A stretch of 64,000 bases of DNA from Nostoc sp. NIES-3756. GTDB taxonomy: Bacteria > Cyanobacteriota > Cyanobacteriia > Cyanobacteriales > Nostocaceae. Where the stretch lies: NCBI RefSeq assembly GCF_001548375.1, contig NZ_AP017295.1, positions 3,878,501 to 3,942,500 on the forward strand. The letters are read 5' to 3'. Below are positions 8,502 to 17,421 of the stretch, piece by piece; the first letter of the stretch is position 1; each line of letters starts with the position of its first letter. Under the pieces are notes generated by a model. The model saw only the letters and a list, made by a program, of their open reading frames with translations. It was not told the DNA's origin and ran no database searches. Made by a program: the position numbers and the translations under genes.

Positions 8502-9177
8502 TTTTTACTTTCTTTTTCTTAACCACGTTGTTTGTAAACAACGCACCTATTCCTAAAGCAGCAAGTGCGCCTGTGGTTGCAGGTTCTGGTACTGGCTGGC
8601 CTATTCCTACATTACTAACAGACAGATTAAAGCTGAAGCCAGCATCGGCTCCATTGCCACCGATTCGAGTTGCTGAAAAGAGTCCTTGAGCTAAGAAGTC
8701 GCCACTGCTACTGAAAAACCCTCCTTGTAATTGAGGCAAATTGTATATTACATTATTCCCAAGAGGGCCAACATCAAAAGTTCTAGTAGCATCCGCAGGA
8801 TTATTAGCTACGAAGACAGAACCATCACTAAAACTAATGAATGGCTCGCCAATTGTAGCTGAGTAGGGTGTTGATGTTCCTGACGCTGCTCCTGCACGAG
8901 TTAGGTTAATAGTAGATATTGAGTTAGCTATCAAACCAGATAATATGCCAGTAGCGGGGGGTACAGTCGTAAAAGGCGCAGTGAATGAAATAGTGTCATT
9001 TACTGGTGATGGATCAGTAACGTTACCGATAGTAGCGCCACCCACAATAGTGATTCCACCAAGTATTGTTGCAGCTTGAGCAGAGGAGATGCTTGAGGAA
9101 ACAGCTAAAGCAGATCCTAAAGCCAATGTGCTGCTTGCTAATGCGACTCCGCGACCCCAGTTCTTAAAATTTTTCAT
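8491..9177 (-). CDS. PEP-CTERM sorting-domain exported protein
   Basis: 228 residues from the ATG at 9177, chosen because GGTGGAG lies directly upstream. The N-terminus is a clear signal peptide (MKNFKNWGRG, then a hydrophobic alanine/serine-rich stretch ending in SSAQA, a signal peptidase site). The middle is a Gly/Ser/Thr-rich beta-type domain. The C-terminus carries the PEP-CTERM tripartite signal: PVPEPATTG, a hydrophobic segment (ALAALGIGALF) and a basic tail with KKKK. Proteins with this signal are processed by exosortase and usually reach the cell surface or exopolysaccharide. No exosortase gene is in the window. Function of the mature part is unknown. Confidence 0.9.
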   Translation of the reverse strand: MKNFKNWGRGVALASSTLALGSALAVSSSISSAQAATILGGITIVGGATIGNVTDPSPVNDTISFTAPFTTVPPATGILSGLIANSISTINLTRAGAASGTSTPYSATIGEPFISFSDGSVFVANNPADATRTFDVGPLGNNVIYNLPQLQGGFFSSSGDFLAQGLFSATRIGGNGADAGFSFNLSVSNVGIGQPVPEPATTGALAALGIGALFTNNVVKKKKVKINA

Positions 9178-10263
9178 TTTCTCCACCATGTAAATAGTTG
9201 ACATTTCTCTAATTTCGAGATGATTCCAAATTGGATAAGTACAAATCTCGGCAATTAACTATAAGCATCAGTAACATAAAACTCATATGTATACGCAATA
9301 TTTTTCTTAACCTAGTAGGGTAAACAGGGTTAAGTTAATGCCTATAGATTAATTTTGTACTTTACTTAATCAGTATCATTACACATTAATTTCATGTTGT
9401 TATTTAGTTTTTTATAAAGAAACTGCTAAGTTTAAGTTGTTAATTAAAGATTTAGATTTTTTAAAGTAATTTACTATTTTTATTTCTATTACTTTAGATA
9501 GATGTTTTCCTAATTTAGTATTTATTGTCAAGTTAAAAATAAAAAACTCAATATAAATAGAATTAGTTTTATACGGACTTAAATACTAATTTAAAAATCT
9601 TATTTTTTACTAAAATGCCTATAATACAAGCCATACAAGGTTAATAAACATATATATAGATATATAAAATCGCTTTAATATGCTAAATACTTTTTAAGTA
9701 GATTAAATAGAATTTACTTGCAAAAAGTATATTTTTATAAGAACAATTTTACTCTGTATAACCTTTGATAGATATTTTTATAACCAAAAATTGTAACTAT
9801 TGATATATGCAAATAAAATAATTTTATTTAATAATATTCGTATAGTGCAAAATTATTAAAACTATCTAATTTACATAAGGTCGTCAATATAGTTAAAAAT
9901 TAAATGTTTTATAAAAGTTTATACTTTGACATCTTTATAAGCTGTTTTGTCTGTGCAGAATAAATGTAGTATTTTTAACTCACTGATAAATACGCAAAAC
10001 CTATTTTGCTCATCAAAGCGTTTTGCATTAATAAAGTATATTTTTTTACTTAAAATTCAGGTTCTTTAATAACGAGTCTTCATGAGTGCAGGGCTACATC
10101 TGAAAACTAAAAATTAAGGGTTGGGAGAAGGAGGGGTGTTGATGTTCAAAACCTTTACACCCCTATACCCTTACACCAAGTTTGAACAGACAACGTAGTG
10201 CGTCAGTTCGGAGTAGATGCTTGAGAACTTGTGTAAGAGGTACTCTTTGTTGATCTATTTCTA
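9178..10263. other. Long AT-rich non-coding region
   Basis: About 1.1 kb, extremely AT-rich, with no open frame showing normal codon use on either strand. The right part (about 10080-10260) has a slightly higher GC content. I see no tRNA, no transposon ends and no convincing terminator. It holds the promoter of the PEP-CTERM gene at its left end. Confidence 0.6.
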
Positions 10264-11769
10264 CTAGGAGACGCTAACCCCTAGATTGAAAGAGTTGATG
10301 AACTCTTTATAGGATAGGTTGATAAACCCATCATTAGCGCCACTTTTAGCCTTGCCGTCTACGCCCCAAGGGTTGCGAACTACAACACGTTGCTCACCGC
10401 TAGCACTAATGTAAGCGTTGGTCACTGAATAGGCATGGGAACCTAAAATAAACGAAGTATCTTTGCCTGAACGTGATGTAGTTATAGCCTTGCCAGCTTT
10501 TAAAGCAGTTTCCAGCGTCGAGAAATTGATTTTACTGGCACTATAGTTAGTGGTCTTGCGTCCTGTAATGAAGCTAAGCGGAGGAGCAAGAGCGCCGCCA
10601 TTACCAATGATATTATAGCCAGGGCGACCATCTTTCCATTCGCGCCATTGAGCATAAGCTTTTTCTACTAACGCTACCCAAAGAACACCATCATTTCTTT
10701 GAGCAGCTATACTGGTGACGATACGACGGTCTACTGTTACATATTGTGCTTCACCAGGTGCATAATATGCACCTGAGTAAAAGCGTACAGTATAAGTATT
10801 GTCTCCGTTGTCTTTAATCATGCTATTAATCACAGAACTGGAAGCATTACCAGAATCATCAGACTGACGGCTAAAGGTTGCACCCAAAGCTGCTAAAAAT
10901 GTACAGTCATTGATTATTCCTTGATGAATATCACCAATTTCCGCCTTATTAGTACTACCAAACAGATTACCCTTGACCTCAGTGTAAGTAAGCTTTTTAC
11001 CATTAAACTCAGCTTTTGGTGCTACAGTTCCTAAGAACCAGCGACCGACTAAGTTAGACTCAAAACTACTAGCACTCATGCCTGCTGAGGCTCCATTCGC
11101 AACCTGTGCTGAGAGCCATTCAACATGGTCTTCCATATTAAATTTATTGCCAGCAGCAACTAATGCTTTCAGATCTTCTACCTCATTGCTGTCAACCACA
11201 GAATTATCTTGGACATTTCTGAAAATATCCAACATATCCTGACGGCTTAATTTACTATCAGATGCTAAATTACGTGCCAGAGAAATAATTTTTTGGTCAC
11301 TTAAATTTTGACTAAACCAATCTGCATTAGTAACGGCTAATGTGCTATTTACTGTATTGCTACTAGCGCTACTCTCTTTGGCGGCTTCTTCTGAGGAGTT
11401 TGAAGAAGTTGGAGAAAATTTCAAATCGTATTTAGTGTCACCACTTTTTGAATAGACTCTAATAAAGTAATTCCCAGCGTTTAAAGTTTCGCTAATTGAT
11501 TCACTGAGGGTTCCACCTTTATTAGAACTAGCAATCACATCACCTTTATCAATTGAGTTATTGCTGTTATTGTCTTTAAGCAGTTGTAAATCCGCATTAG
11601 CGCTTAAGCCGTCCATAGCAATACTCACACTACTATGGGAACTTAAACTAAAGCTATAGAAATCATTGATATCTGAGGAGCCTACCCAATCAGAAATAGT
11701 CTGTGTTTTCGTGTTGAAAGTTATTTTTTGACTGTTACTGAGAGTGTTGCCTGCTTTATCAATAGCCAT
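10264..11769 (-). CDS. Calpain-like (C2) cysteine protease with N-terminal PPC-like domain
   Basis: 501 residues. Residues 25-120 form a PPC-like beta domain (DINDFYSFSL to KYDLKFSP). Residues 125-160 are a Ser/Ala linker and 160-240 are helical. The C-terminal part (about 245-501) is a calpain-type papain-fold protease with all three catalytic residues visible: Cys289 in INDCTFLAALGA, His445 in LGSHAYSVTNAY and Asn466 in VVVRNPWG. The usual GDC context is NDC here. There is no calcium-binding EF-hand. AAGGAAA precedes the ATG. There is no classical signal peptide, so the cellular location is uncertain. Bacterial calpains are known but sparse; substrates are unknown. Confidence 0.9.
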   Translation of the reverse strand: MAIDKAGNTLSNSQKITFNTKTQTISDWVGSSDINDFYSFSLSSHSSVSIAMDGLSANADLQLLKDNNSNNSIDKGDVIASSNKGGTLSESISETLNAGNYFIRVYSKSGDTKYDLKFSPTSSNSSEEAAKESSASSNTVNSTLAVTNADWFSQNLSDQKIISLARNLASDSKLSRQDMLDIFRNVQDNSVVDSNEVEDLKALVAAGNKFNMEDHVEWLSAQVANGASAGMSASSFESNLVGRWFLGTVAPKAEFNGKKLTYTEVKGNLFGSTNKAEIGDIHQGIINDCTFLAALGATFSRQSDDSGNASSSVINSMIKDNGDNTYTVRFYSGAYYAPGEAQYVTVDRRIVTSIAAQRNDGVLWVALVEKAYAQWREWKDGRPGYNIIGNGGALAPPLSFITGRKTTNYSASKINFSTLETALKAGKAITTSRSGKDTSFILGSHAYSVTNAYISASGEQRVVVRNPWGVDGKAKSGANDGFINLSYKEFINSFNLGVSVS

Positions 11770-12144
11770 AAATTTCCTTACTGAATCTAGTCGAAACCAC
11801 TTGAAAAATTACACACTGTAAATGCTTAAAGCTTTAAACAAAAAGATATGGTGAAATTTGTTTAATGTTGCGCTTTAAGTTTGTTAATGATCTAGGGTAG
11901 AAATACGCAACATAGCAGGCAAAAAGGAAAACTGTTAAAAGCCCTTTAGTGTATAGGTTTGATCAATGATGATTGATTTATTTCCTAAACTATGATTCGA
12001 CTGCTATATGGGATTTGAGTATAACTACTTAATTGAGGAAACAGTATACAACCAAATCAGAATAATTTGTTTAAATAATCAAGTATTACTAAGAAAATGA
12101 ATTTAAGCCTGAATAAATGTAATTTGACGTAAATTAGAAAGCTA
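11770..12144. other. Intergenic region upstream of the calpain-like gene
   Basis: 375 bp of AT-rich DNA between two leftward genes, carrying the calpain-gene promoter. No coding potential or repeat seen. Confidence 0.5.
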
Positions 12145-12149
12145 CAAAA

Positions 12150-12174
12150 AACCCTCTCTGTGTCAAAGAGGGTT
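12150..12174 (-). terminator. Rho-independent terminator after the metalloprotease gene
   Basis: Read leftwards, AACCCTCT pairs with AGAGGGTT across a 9-nt loop and is followed by a run of T residues. It lies about 50 bp after the stop of the metalloprotease gene on the same strand. Confidence 0.85.
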
Positions 12175-12223
12175 GGGTAGAGACTAAATTAAACTCATAT
12201 AAATACGCAACTAAAAAGCTTTA

Positions 12224-15190
12224 CTAATTCGCCTGCAATGGTGCATTTAAAGCTTTCTCAATGCGATCGCTAGTTTCTAGTAAGTGAGCTTTGGTATATT
12301 CATCGTTGGTATTAACTGACTTGAGCTTTTCATTTAATTGTTTCAGTTTATACCAAGCTAAGGAACGGGCATCTTCAGGTACGTATTCCCGCCGTAGTAC
12401 CATTGCAATGAGAATATCTAAATATTCCCGTTGCAGCCCGCGCCGCAGGCTGGTAATTTTTACTGCACCAGCTTTTGGTTTGAGGACTTCTGTCCAAACC
12501 CCATTTTGCAAGGTATCAAAAAGCTCTGGGAGAGTTAGTGATTTTTCTGGTGTTGATTTGAGTTCAATATCTTTGATGCGAGTCAAGCGATCGCCTGATA
12601 GTAATTCCCTTAAAACCGCACCTTGCAGTAATAGTATCAAGTCATGAACGGGATAATCTAAGCGCCCAACGCGGGGAAAACTACCCCAATGATACCAACG
12701 AGAAGGTGCTAATTTATTCAGCAAGTCTGGAGAAAAGTTTAGGGCATCCTCAGCAAAAATATACTTTTGTAATGTCTTGAGTGCTTGCCGTTGTTGTTCT
12801 ACGGGTACTGGTTCAAACGGTAGGCGATTTTGGCGACTAGTTAAACTAGTAGGTGAATTTTCCCCGGCACGTAGACGATAGAAAGATTGTCCACCGATGT
12901 ATTTTGTAGTGTAGAAGATATTTTGGAAATAGTTATTGAGGACTGAGCTAAAGCGATCGCTTAAATCACTATAACTTTCTCCCGGCATGGGAAAACGTTT
13001 ATTCAGATTTGTCCACATTAACCGCGAGTTATCTAACTGCCACTGGGAATAAACTAAGACGTTACTACTATGATCCCAAGCATCTGCGGTAGGATCGAGG
13101 TCATACATATCTTCATCGGGGGAGTAACTCAACTCCGGTTGGTCAGATTTACCAGCGATTTCTTGTAAAATTGGCTTTTCAGCGATGGGTGTCTTGGCGT
13201 TGGTTTGCGTATAACCATACTGAATTGCCCATTCATCATAAGCCCCTACCATACTAGGAAAGTAATCTCCCTGCTTTATACCTTGGGGGGCAATATTGGG
13301 GGGAAGGTAGTCCATGACTGAACTTGTCAAACCTTTGTGACGGCTGAGTTCTGGATTGTTCATTTCTTCTGGTGATAGCAGATTACTACCACGGAAGTTG
13401 TGACGCAAACCCAAGGTATGCCCTACTTCATGGGCAATAATTAGACGTAAATACTGATTGATATATTTTTGTACTTCTTCTTGATTAGGTGGGGTGTTTT
13501 GCAAGAGTGACATGGACAAAGCCCCAAAAGAAAATTGATTAGCGGCTTCCATGCCATAGCATAAATCATAATCACCTGCTAGCTTGGACAGACGCTGCAA
13601 AAAGCTCTTGGGATCGGTTGGTTTTTGCTGAGTTGGGCTGTTTGGTTTTGTAGCGAAGCCATTACTACACAGTCCGCGATTTCGGATTAATTCCGATAAA
13701 GAAGTGCGAGTACTAGTTTGATTTGGTTGTACAAGAGTACCATATTTACTCCTGAGTAGGCGGACAAGGCTAGCGTCTACTAATATGTCTGCATCCAAAA
13801 TTTCCCCAGTTAAAGGATTAACGCGGGACGGCCCCATAGCAAAATAACCATCGACGGTGTTAATCCAGCGAATTGTATTGTAACGAATATCGGCTGCATC
13901 CCATGTTGCATTGTCTGGCATCTGCTTAACTTCAATCGCATCCTTAAATCCAGCTTTGAGAAAAGCTTTATTCCACATGAGTACGCCTTCTTTGATGGCT
14001 TCGCGGTACTGTAGCGGTACGGCGTTATCAATCCAAAAGACTATGGGTTTTTTTGGAGGAGATATGGGTGCATTTGGGTCTTTTTTTTCTAAATGCCAAC
14101 GATTAACGTAGCGCATGAAGGGATCGTTGCGATCTTCTTTTGATAAATCTTGGTAAGCGGTGATAAAGTAACCAACACGTTCATCAGCTAAACGGGGAAG
14201 GTAATTATTTTCCGGTAGTTGGGAGAGACTGTAGTGAACCCGCAGGGTAAAGCCACGGCTGTCTGGGACACTGCTGAAATATAACATTTCATCGGTTTTG
14301 CTAGTGCCACTACCACCAGAAAAATTCAAGACTGACTCAATTTCTAAATTTTGGGGAAAGGCTTTGGCATTCCCGAAGTAAGACTGGTCTGTGTTAGCGG
14401 TCAAGCCTGTGAATAAGGATAAGCCGGATAGGTCGGCTAGCAGTATATCACCCAAATCTATTAACAAGGTTTTTCTTTGCGGGTGAATGCTTTTGATTTC
14501 TACTGAGTAAAGAACGGAATCACTAAACGAACGGGCAAGCGATCGCGCTTGTGGATCACCTTCTCTTGTGCGAAAATTCACGTTACGCACGACAAAAGAT
14601 AATTTCTTATCTACTCTTTGAAAGTAAAATAAAAAGTCTTGTAAAGGTAAGCCACTATAAATCCCTTGTTCACCAATCCCAGATTCTAATGTGGCGGTAG
14701 CTAAGAAATTTTTATTTAGTTGTTCGGGCTTAACTTCTAAATATATCTTATTTTTTTCTTTATTACGATATAAAGTAAATACTCCTTCTAATTTTTCTGT
14801 ATCTTTAACTACTTCATTAAAAGATTCCAATTCATCTTTCTTTTCTGGCTTAGTTTCTGTATTAGGTTTCTTTTCTGGCTTTTCTGTAGGTTTGCTAACT
14901 TTTAAAAATGGTTGTTGCGCCGCTTTTTTAATGTCATCAACTACCCAAATAAATGATTTGTCTTTTACCTCTTGCTTTTGGTCAATTACCCAGACCTGTT
15001 CCGGCTTTTGTATTAGTTTGGCTGTTTGCTTGATATTAGCAGCTTGTTTTAGGCTATTAGGGTCTTTAACACTTTGGTAAGACTCAGAAGTGTTATTAAC
15101 ATGATTTCCTGATGATAATTTGGCGTTAGCTGTGGCAATTCCAAAAAACAATCCATGTAATAAAATTATATAAAAGCTAATCTTGTTCAT
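12224..15190 (-). CDS. Exported zinc-dependent metalloprotease (DUF5117/DUF5118 family, metzincin-type site)
   Basis: 988 residues. An N-terminal signal peptide (ISFYIILLHGLFFGIATANA) is followed by a charged Lys/Glu/Pro linker (about 95-125). A region of the type that precedes the peptidase in this family (DUF5118/DUF5117-like) comes next. The zinc site is HEVGHTLGLRH, with His587, Glu588, His591 and His597, which fits the metzincin consensus HExxHxxGxxH; the downstream SSVMDYLPP supplies the Met-turn. The product should be periplasmic or secreted. Length and order fit the family of large bacterial zinc-dependent metalloproteases. It stands alone, with its own terminator; the calpain-like gene is next on the same strand. 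Confidence 0.9.
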   Translation of the reverse strand: MNKISFYIILLHGLFFGIATANAKLSSGNHVNNTSESYQSVKDPNSLKQAANIKQTAKLIQKPEQVWVIDQKQEVKDKSFIWVVDDIKKAAQQPFLKVSKPTEKPEKKPNTETKPEKKDELESFNEVVKDTEKLEGVFTLYRNKEKNKIYLEVKPEQLNKNFLATATLESGIGEQGIYSGLPLQDFLFYFQRVDKKLSFVVRNVNFRTREGDPQARSLARSFSDSVLYSVEIKSIHPQRKTLLIDLGDILLADLSGLSLFTGLTANTDQSYFGNAKAFPQNLEIESVLNFSGGSGTSKTDEMLYFSSVPDSRGFTLRVHYSLSQLPENNYLPRLADERVGYFITAYQDLSKEDRNDPFMRYVNRWHLEKKDPNAPISPPKKPIVFWIDNAVPLQYREAIKEGVLMWNKAFLKAGFKDAIEVKQMPDNATWDAADIRYNTIRWINTVDGYFAMGPSRVNPLTGEILDADILVDASLVRLLRSKYGTLVQPNQTSTRTSLSELIRNRGLCSNGFATKPNSPTQQKPTDPKSFLQRLSKLAGDYDLCYGMEAANQFSFGALSMSLLQNTPPNQEEVQKYINQYLRLIIAHEVGHTLGLRHNFRGSNLLSPEEMNNPELSRHKGLTSSVMDYLPPNIAPQGIKQGDYFPSMVGAYDEWAIQYGYTQTNAKTPIAEKPILQEIAGKSDQPELSYSPDEDMYDLDPTADAWDHSSNVLVYSQWQLDNSRLMWTNLNKRFPMPGESYSDLSDRFSSVLNNYFQNIFYTTKYIGGQSFYRLRAGENSPTSLTSRQNRLPFEPVPVEQQRQALKTLQKYIFAEDALNFSPDLLNKLAPSRWYHWGSFPRVGRLDYPVHDLILLLQGAVLRELLSGDRLTRIKDIELKSTPEKSLTLPELFDTLQNGVWTEVLKPKAGAVKITSLRRGLQREYLDILIAMVLRREYVPEDARSLAWYKLKQLNEKLKSVNTNDEYTKAHLLETSDRIEKALNAPLQAN

Positions 15191-15642
15191 TTAGGTTATT
15201 CCTGACAATTGCTGATAAGCGATTTTTAGTTTTTATAGTGAATCTAAAAATACTCAAAACTAACTGATGGCAAGGTCTTAACTGATCAGTTCCTAATCAT
15301 GAGCATTTTTTAGAATTTCGGTACTGTTTTGTTGTAGTATTTCTTCTAATTGGTAGGTTAGTGCGAATAAAGTCTAATTAGTTATTGGTCATTTATAAGT
15401 GTTTAAAGTCTGGTTACGTTTTGTAAGATAGTTTGGTTGATTCTCTTTGACTTAACTTCATCAAATTAGTTTGTTCTATAAAAAATACCTTTGCTTCCTT
15501 ATGTCAGGTGTTGTTGATTTAATATCCCTTTAATAATACTGTGATTTATTTTATACCAATGATTTAATTGCTGACAGTAGCTAAACATTTATTTTTTCTA
15601 TATATCTCTGCCTTGCTAATTTATTATTAACGGATAAAAGAA
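15191..15642. other. Intergenic region between divergent genes
   Basis: 452 bp between the metalloprotease gene (leftward) and the pentapeptide-repeat gene (rightward). AT-rich, with no coding potential, repeat or hairpin that I can support. Confidence 0.5.
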
Positions 15643-17301
15643 ATGTCACAGTTACCTCAAGTTTGGAAACTTCTACAAAATTATGTGCGTGGTACAAGGT
15701 CAACAGATAGACCTACCACAAAGTATGCAGGTAATCTCCCATTTTCACCTCTGGGAAAACACGCTCAAAAATCAAATAGAAATGTAACTTTTTCTCAAGT
15801 TAATTTACAGAAAGAGATTTTGTGTCAAAGATTACGAATAAGTTTGGAAACCTGGACACTAGAAAATAGTGATGGGGAATTTCAGACTAGCGATCGCCAA
15901 CTCCATGAAGAAATATATGATTTACTAGGTGATGCTGCATTAACTATAGAAGTAGTGGAAAAAGTCATGGAATTGCTCATAGTTGAAAAGCAATTAAGAC
16001 CAGTACCGCTATTTGTGCGCCTAGAAGATTTTTATCAGCGTTGGTGTCGGGGGCAATTTATTGATGCGCCACCAAACGAGAACTTACCTCAGAGAAAATT
16101 GATCGAAATACTAGCACAAAATCAAGCGAGTGGGCTAAGACAGGTTGATATCTACGCCGGACTTAACGTCCTGATTTTACTCCTAGAATTACACCGCCAC
16201 GCCCAAGAACAAGAAGAACTGCGGCAGCAAATTAACTTTTATCCCTCATCAGTACCAGATAAAGATAGCTTTTTCACCTCCCAACTACTGCGGATAATTA
16301 ATTATAGTGATGCTATTGAAATTGGCAACTTTAGTAACATAGTTGGCGAATTTCTCCGAGATGGTAACTTTCGCGGCGCATACTTTGGCAACGCCAACCT
16401 TACAGGCGTTAACTTCAGTGGCGCAGACCTAAGCGGTGCATACCTTGGTGATGCCAACCTCACAGGCGCAAACTTTCAAAACGCCAACCTTACAGGCGCA
16501 AACCTTGGTGATGCCAACCTCAGCAGTGCCAACTTTACAGATGCAAATTTGAGTGGTGCAGACCTCAGCAGTGCCAACCTGACAGGTGCAAACCTCAGCT
16601 GTGCCGACCTCAGCCGCGCCGACCTCAGCCGTGCCGACCTCCGAGACACCGAACTCAGCCGCGCCAACCTTAGCAACGCCATCCTCTTTGGCGCAAACCT
16701 TAGCGATGCCATCCTTAACCACGTAGACCTCAGCCGTGCCGACCTCTGTCGTGCTGACTTGAGTGGTGCAGACCTCAGCCACGCCACCCTCAACGGTACT
16801 AACCTCAGCGACACCATTCTCTTTAGTACCAACCTCTCTCATGCCAGCCTCATCGCCGCCGACCTCAGTTATGGCAAACTCAACGGCGCAAAACTCAACC
16901 ACGCCAAACTCAACGGTGCGATGTTCTTAGGTGCAGACCTCAGTAATGTAGACTTGAGTGGTGTAGTTCTCAACGATGCGGACTTAAGTGGCGGTATACT
17001 CAACGAAGCCGACCTTACCGACGCAGACCTTACCGATGCCGTCCTCTTGGGTACAGACTTCAGCTTTGCCAACCTCAACAACGCTAATCTCAGTGGTAGT
17101 AACCTGAGTGGCGCAATTTTAAACGGTGCTGACCTCACTAGCGCCAACCTCAGCGATGCCATCCTTGATGATACCGACTTGAGTGAAGCCAACCTAGAAG
17201 AGATGACCTGGGGAGAACAGCAGCAATGGGAAGGCGTGCGGGGTTTAGATACAGCACTGAATATACCAGAGGCATTACGTGAACAGTTAGGTTTGTCATA
17301 A
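15643..17301 (+). CDS. Pentapeptide-repeat protein, paralogue of the next gene without its NACHT ATPase
   Basis: 552 residues. Residues 1-60 are unique but open with LPQVW, like LSQVW in the next gene. Residues about 65-235 align with the post-NACHT helical region of the downstream protein (EIYDLLG, FYQRWCRGQFID, RQVDIYAGLNVLILLLELHR, INFYPS). Residues 245-530 are a long array of A(D/N)LSx pentapeptides, which fold as a right-handed beta helix. Both proteins end with the same WxxVRGLxTAxNxPEALxxQL motif. The NTPase module is absent rather than mutated. It could be a decoy, inhibitor or scaffold for the neighbour; that is inference. It lies 120 bp upstream on the same strand. Confidence 0.9.
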   Translation: MSQLPQVWKLLQNYVRGTRSTDRPTTKYAGNLPFSPLGKHAQKSNRNVTFSQVNLQKEILCQRLRISLETWTLENSDGEFQTSDRQLHEEIYDLLGDAALTIEVVEKVMELLIVEKQLRPVPLFVRLEDFYQRWCRGQFIDAPPNENLPQRKLIEILAQNQASGLRQVDIYAGLNVLILLLELHRHAQEQEELRQQINFYPSSVPDKDSFFTSQLLRIINYSDAIEIGNFSNIVGEFLRDGNFRGAYFGNANLTGVNFSGADLSGAYLGDANLTGANFQNANLTGANLGDANLSSANFTDANLSGADLSSANLTGANLSCADLSRADLSRADLRDTELSRANLSNAILFGANLSDAILNHVDLSRADLCRADLSGADLSHATLNGTNLSDTILFSTNLSHASLIAADLSYGKLNGAKLNHAKLNGAMFLGADLSNVDLSGVVLNDADLSGGILNEADLTDADLTDAVLLGTDFSFANLNNANLSGSNLSGAILNGADLTSANLSDAILDDTDLSEANLEEMTWGEQQQWEGVRGLDTALNIPEALREQLGLS

Positions 17302-17421
17302 GCGCTTTAGTGCTTCCTAGCAAACAACAGACCCAGCAATGAGACTATCTTAATTACAAATTAACCAGATATAAATGTTACACTAAGCTCGAATTAATGG
17401 TAATTACACTGGTGTGAGTAG

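Noticed and set aside
16429..16902. Long open frames on the minus strand opposite the pentapeptide repeats
   Set aside because: They mirror the repetitive A(D/N)LSx codons of the sense gene and give low-complexity Val/Ala/Cys or Arg/Leu-rich peptides; the same occurs at 19821-20304.
15643..17301. NACHT gene broken by a frameshift
   Set aside because: The shorter gene has its own start and unique first 60 residues and lacks the ATPase entirely, so it is a separate architecture, not a truncated fragment.
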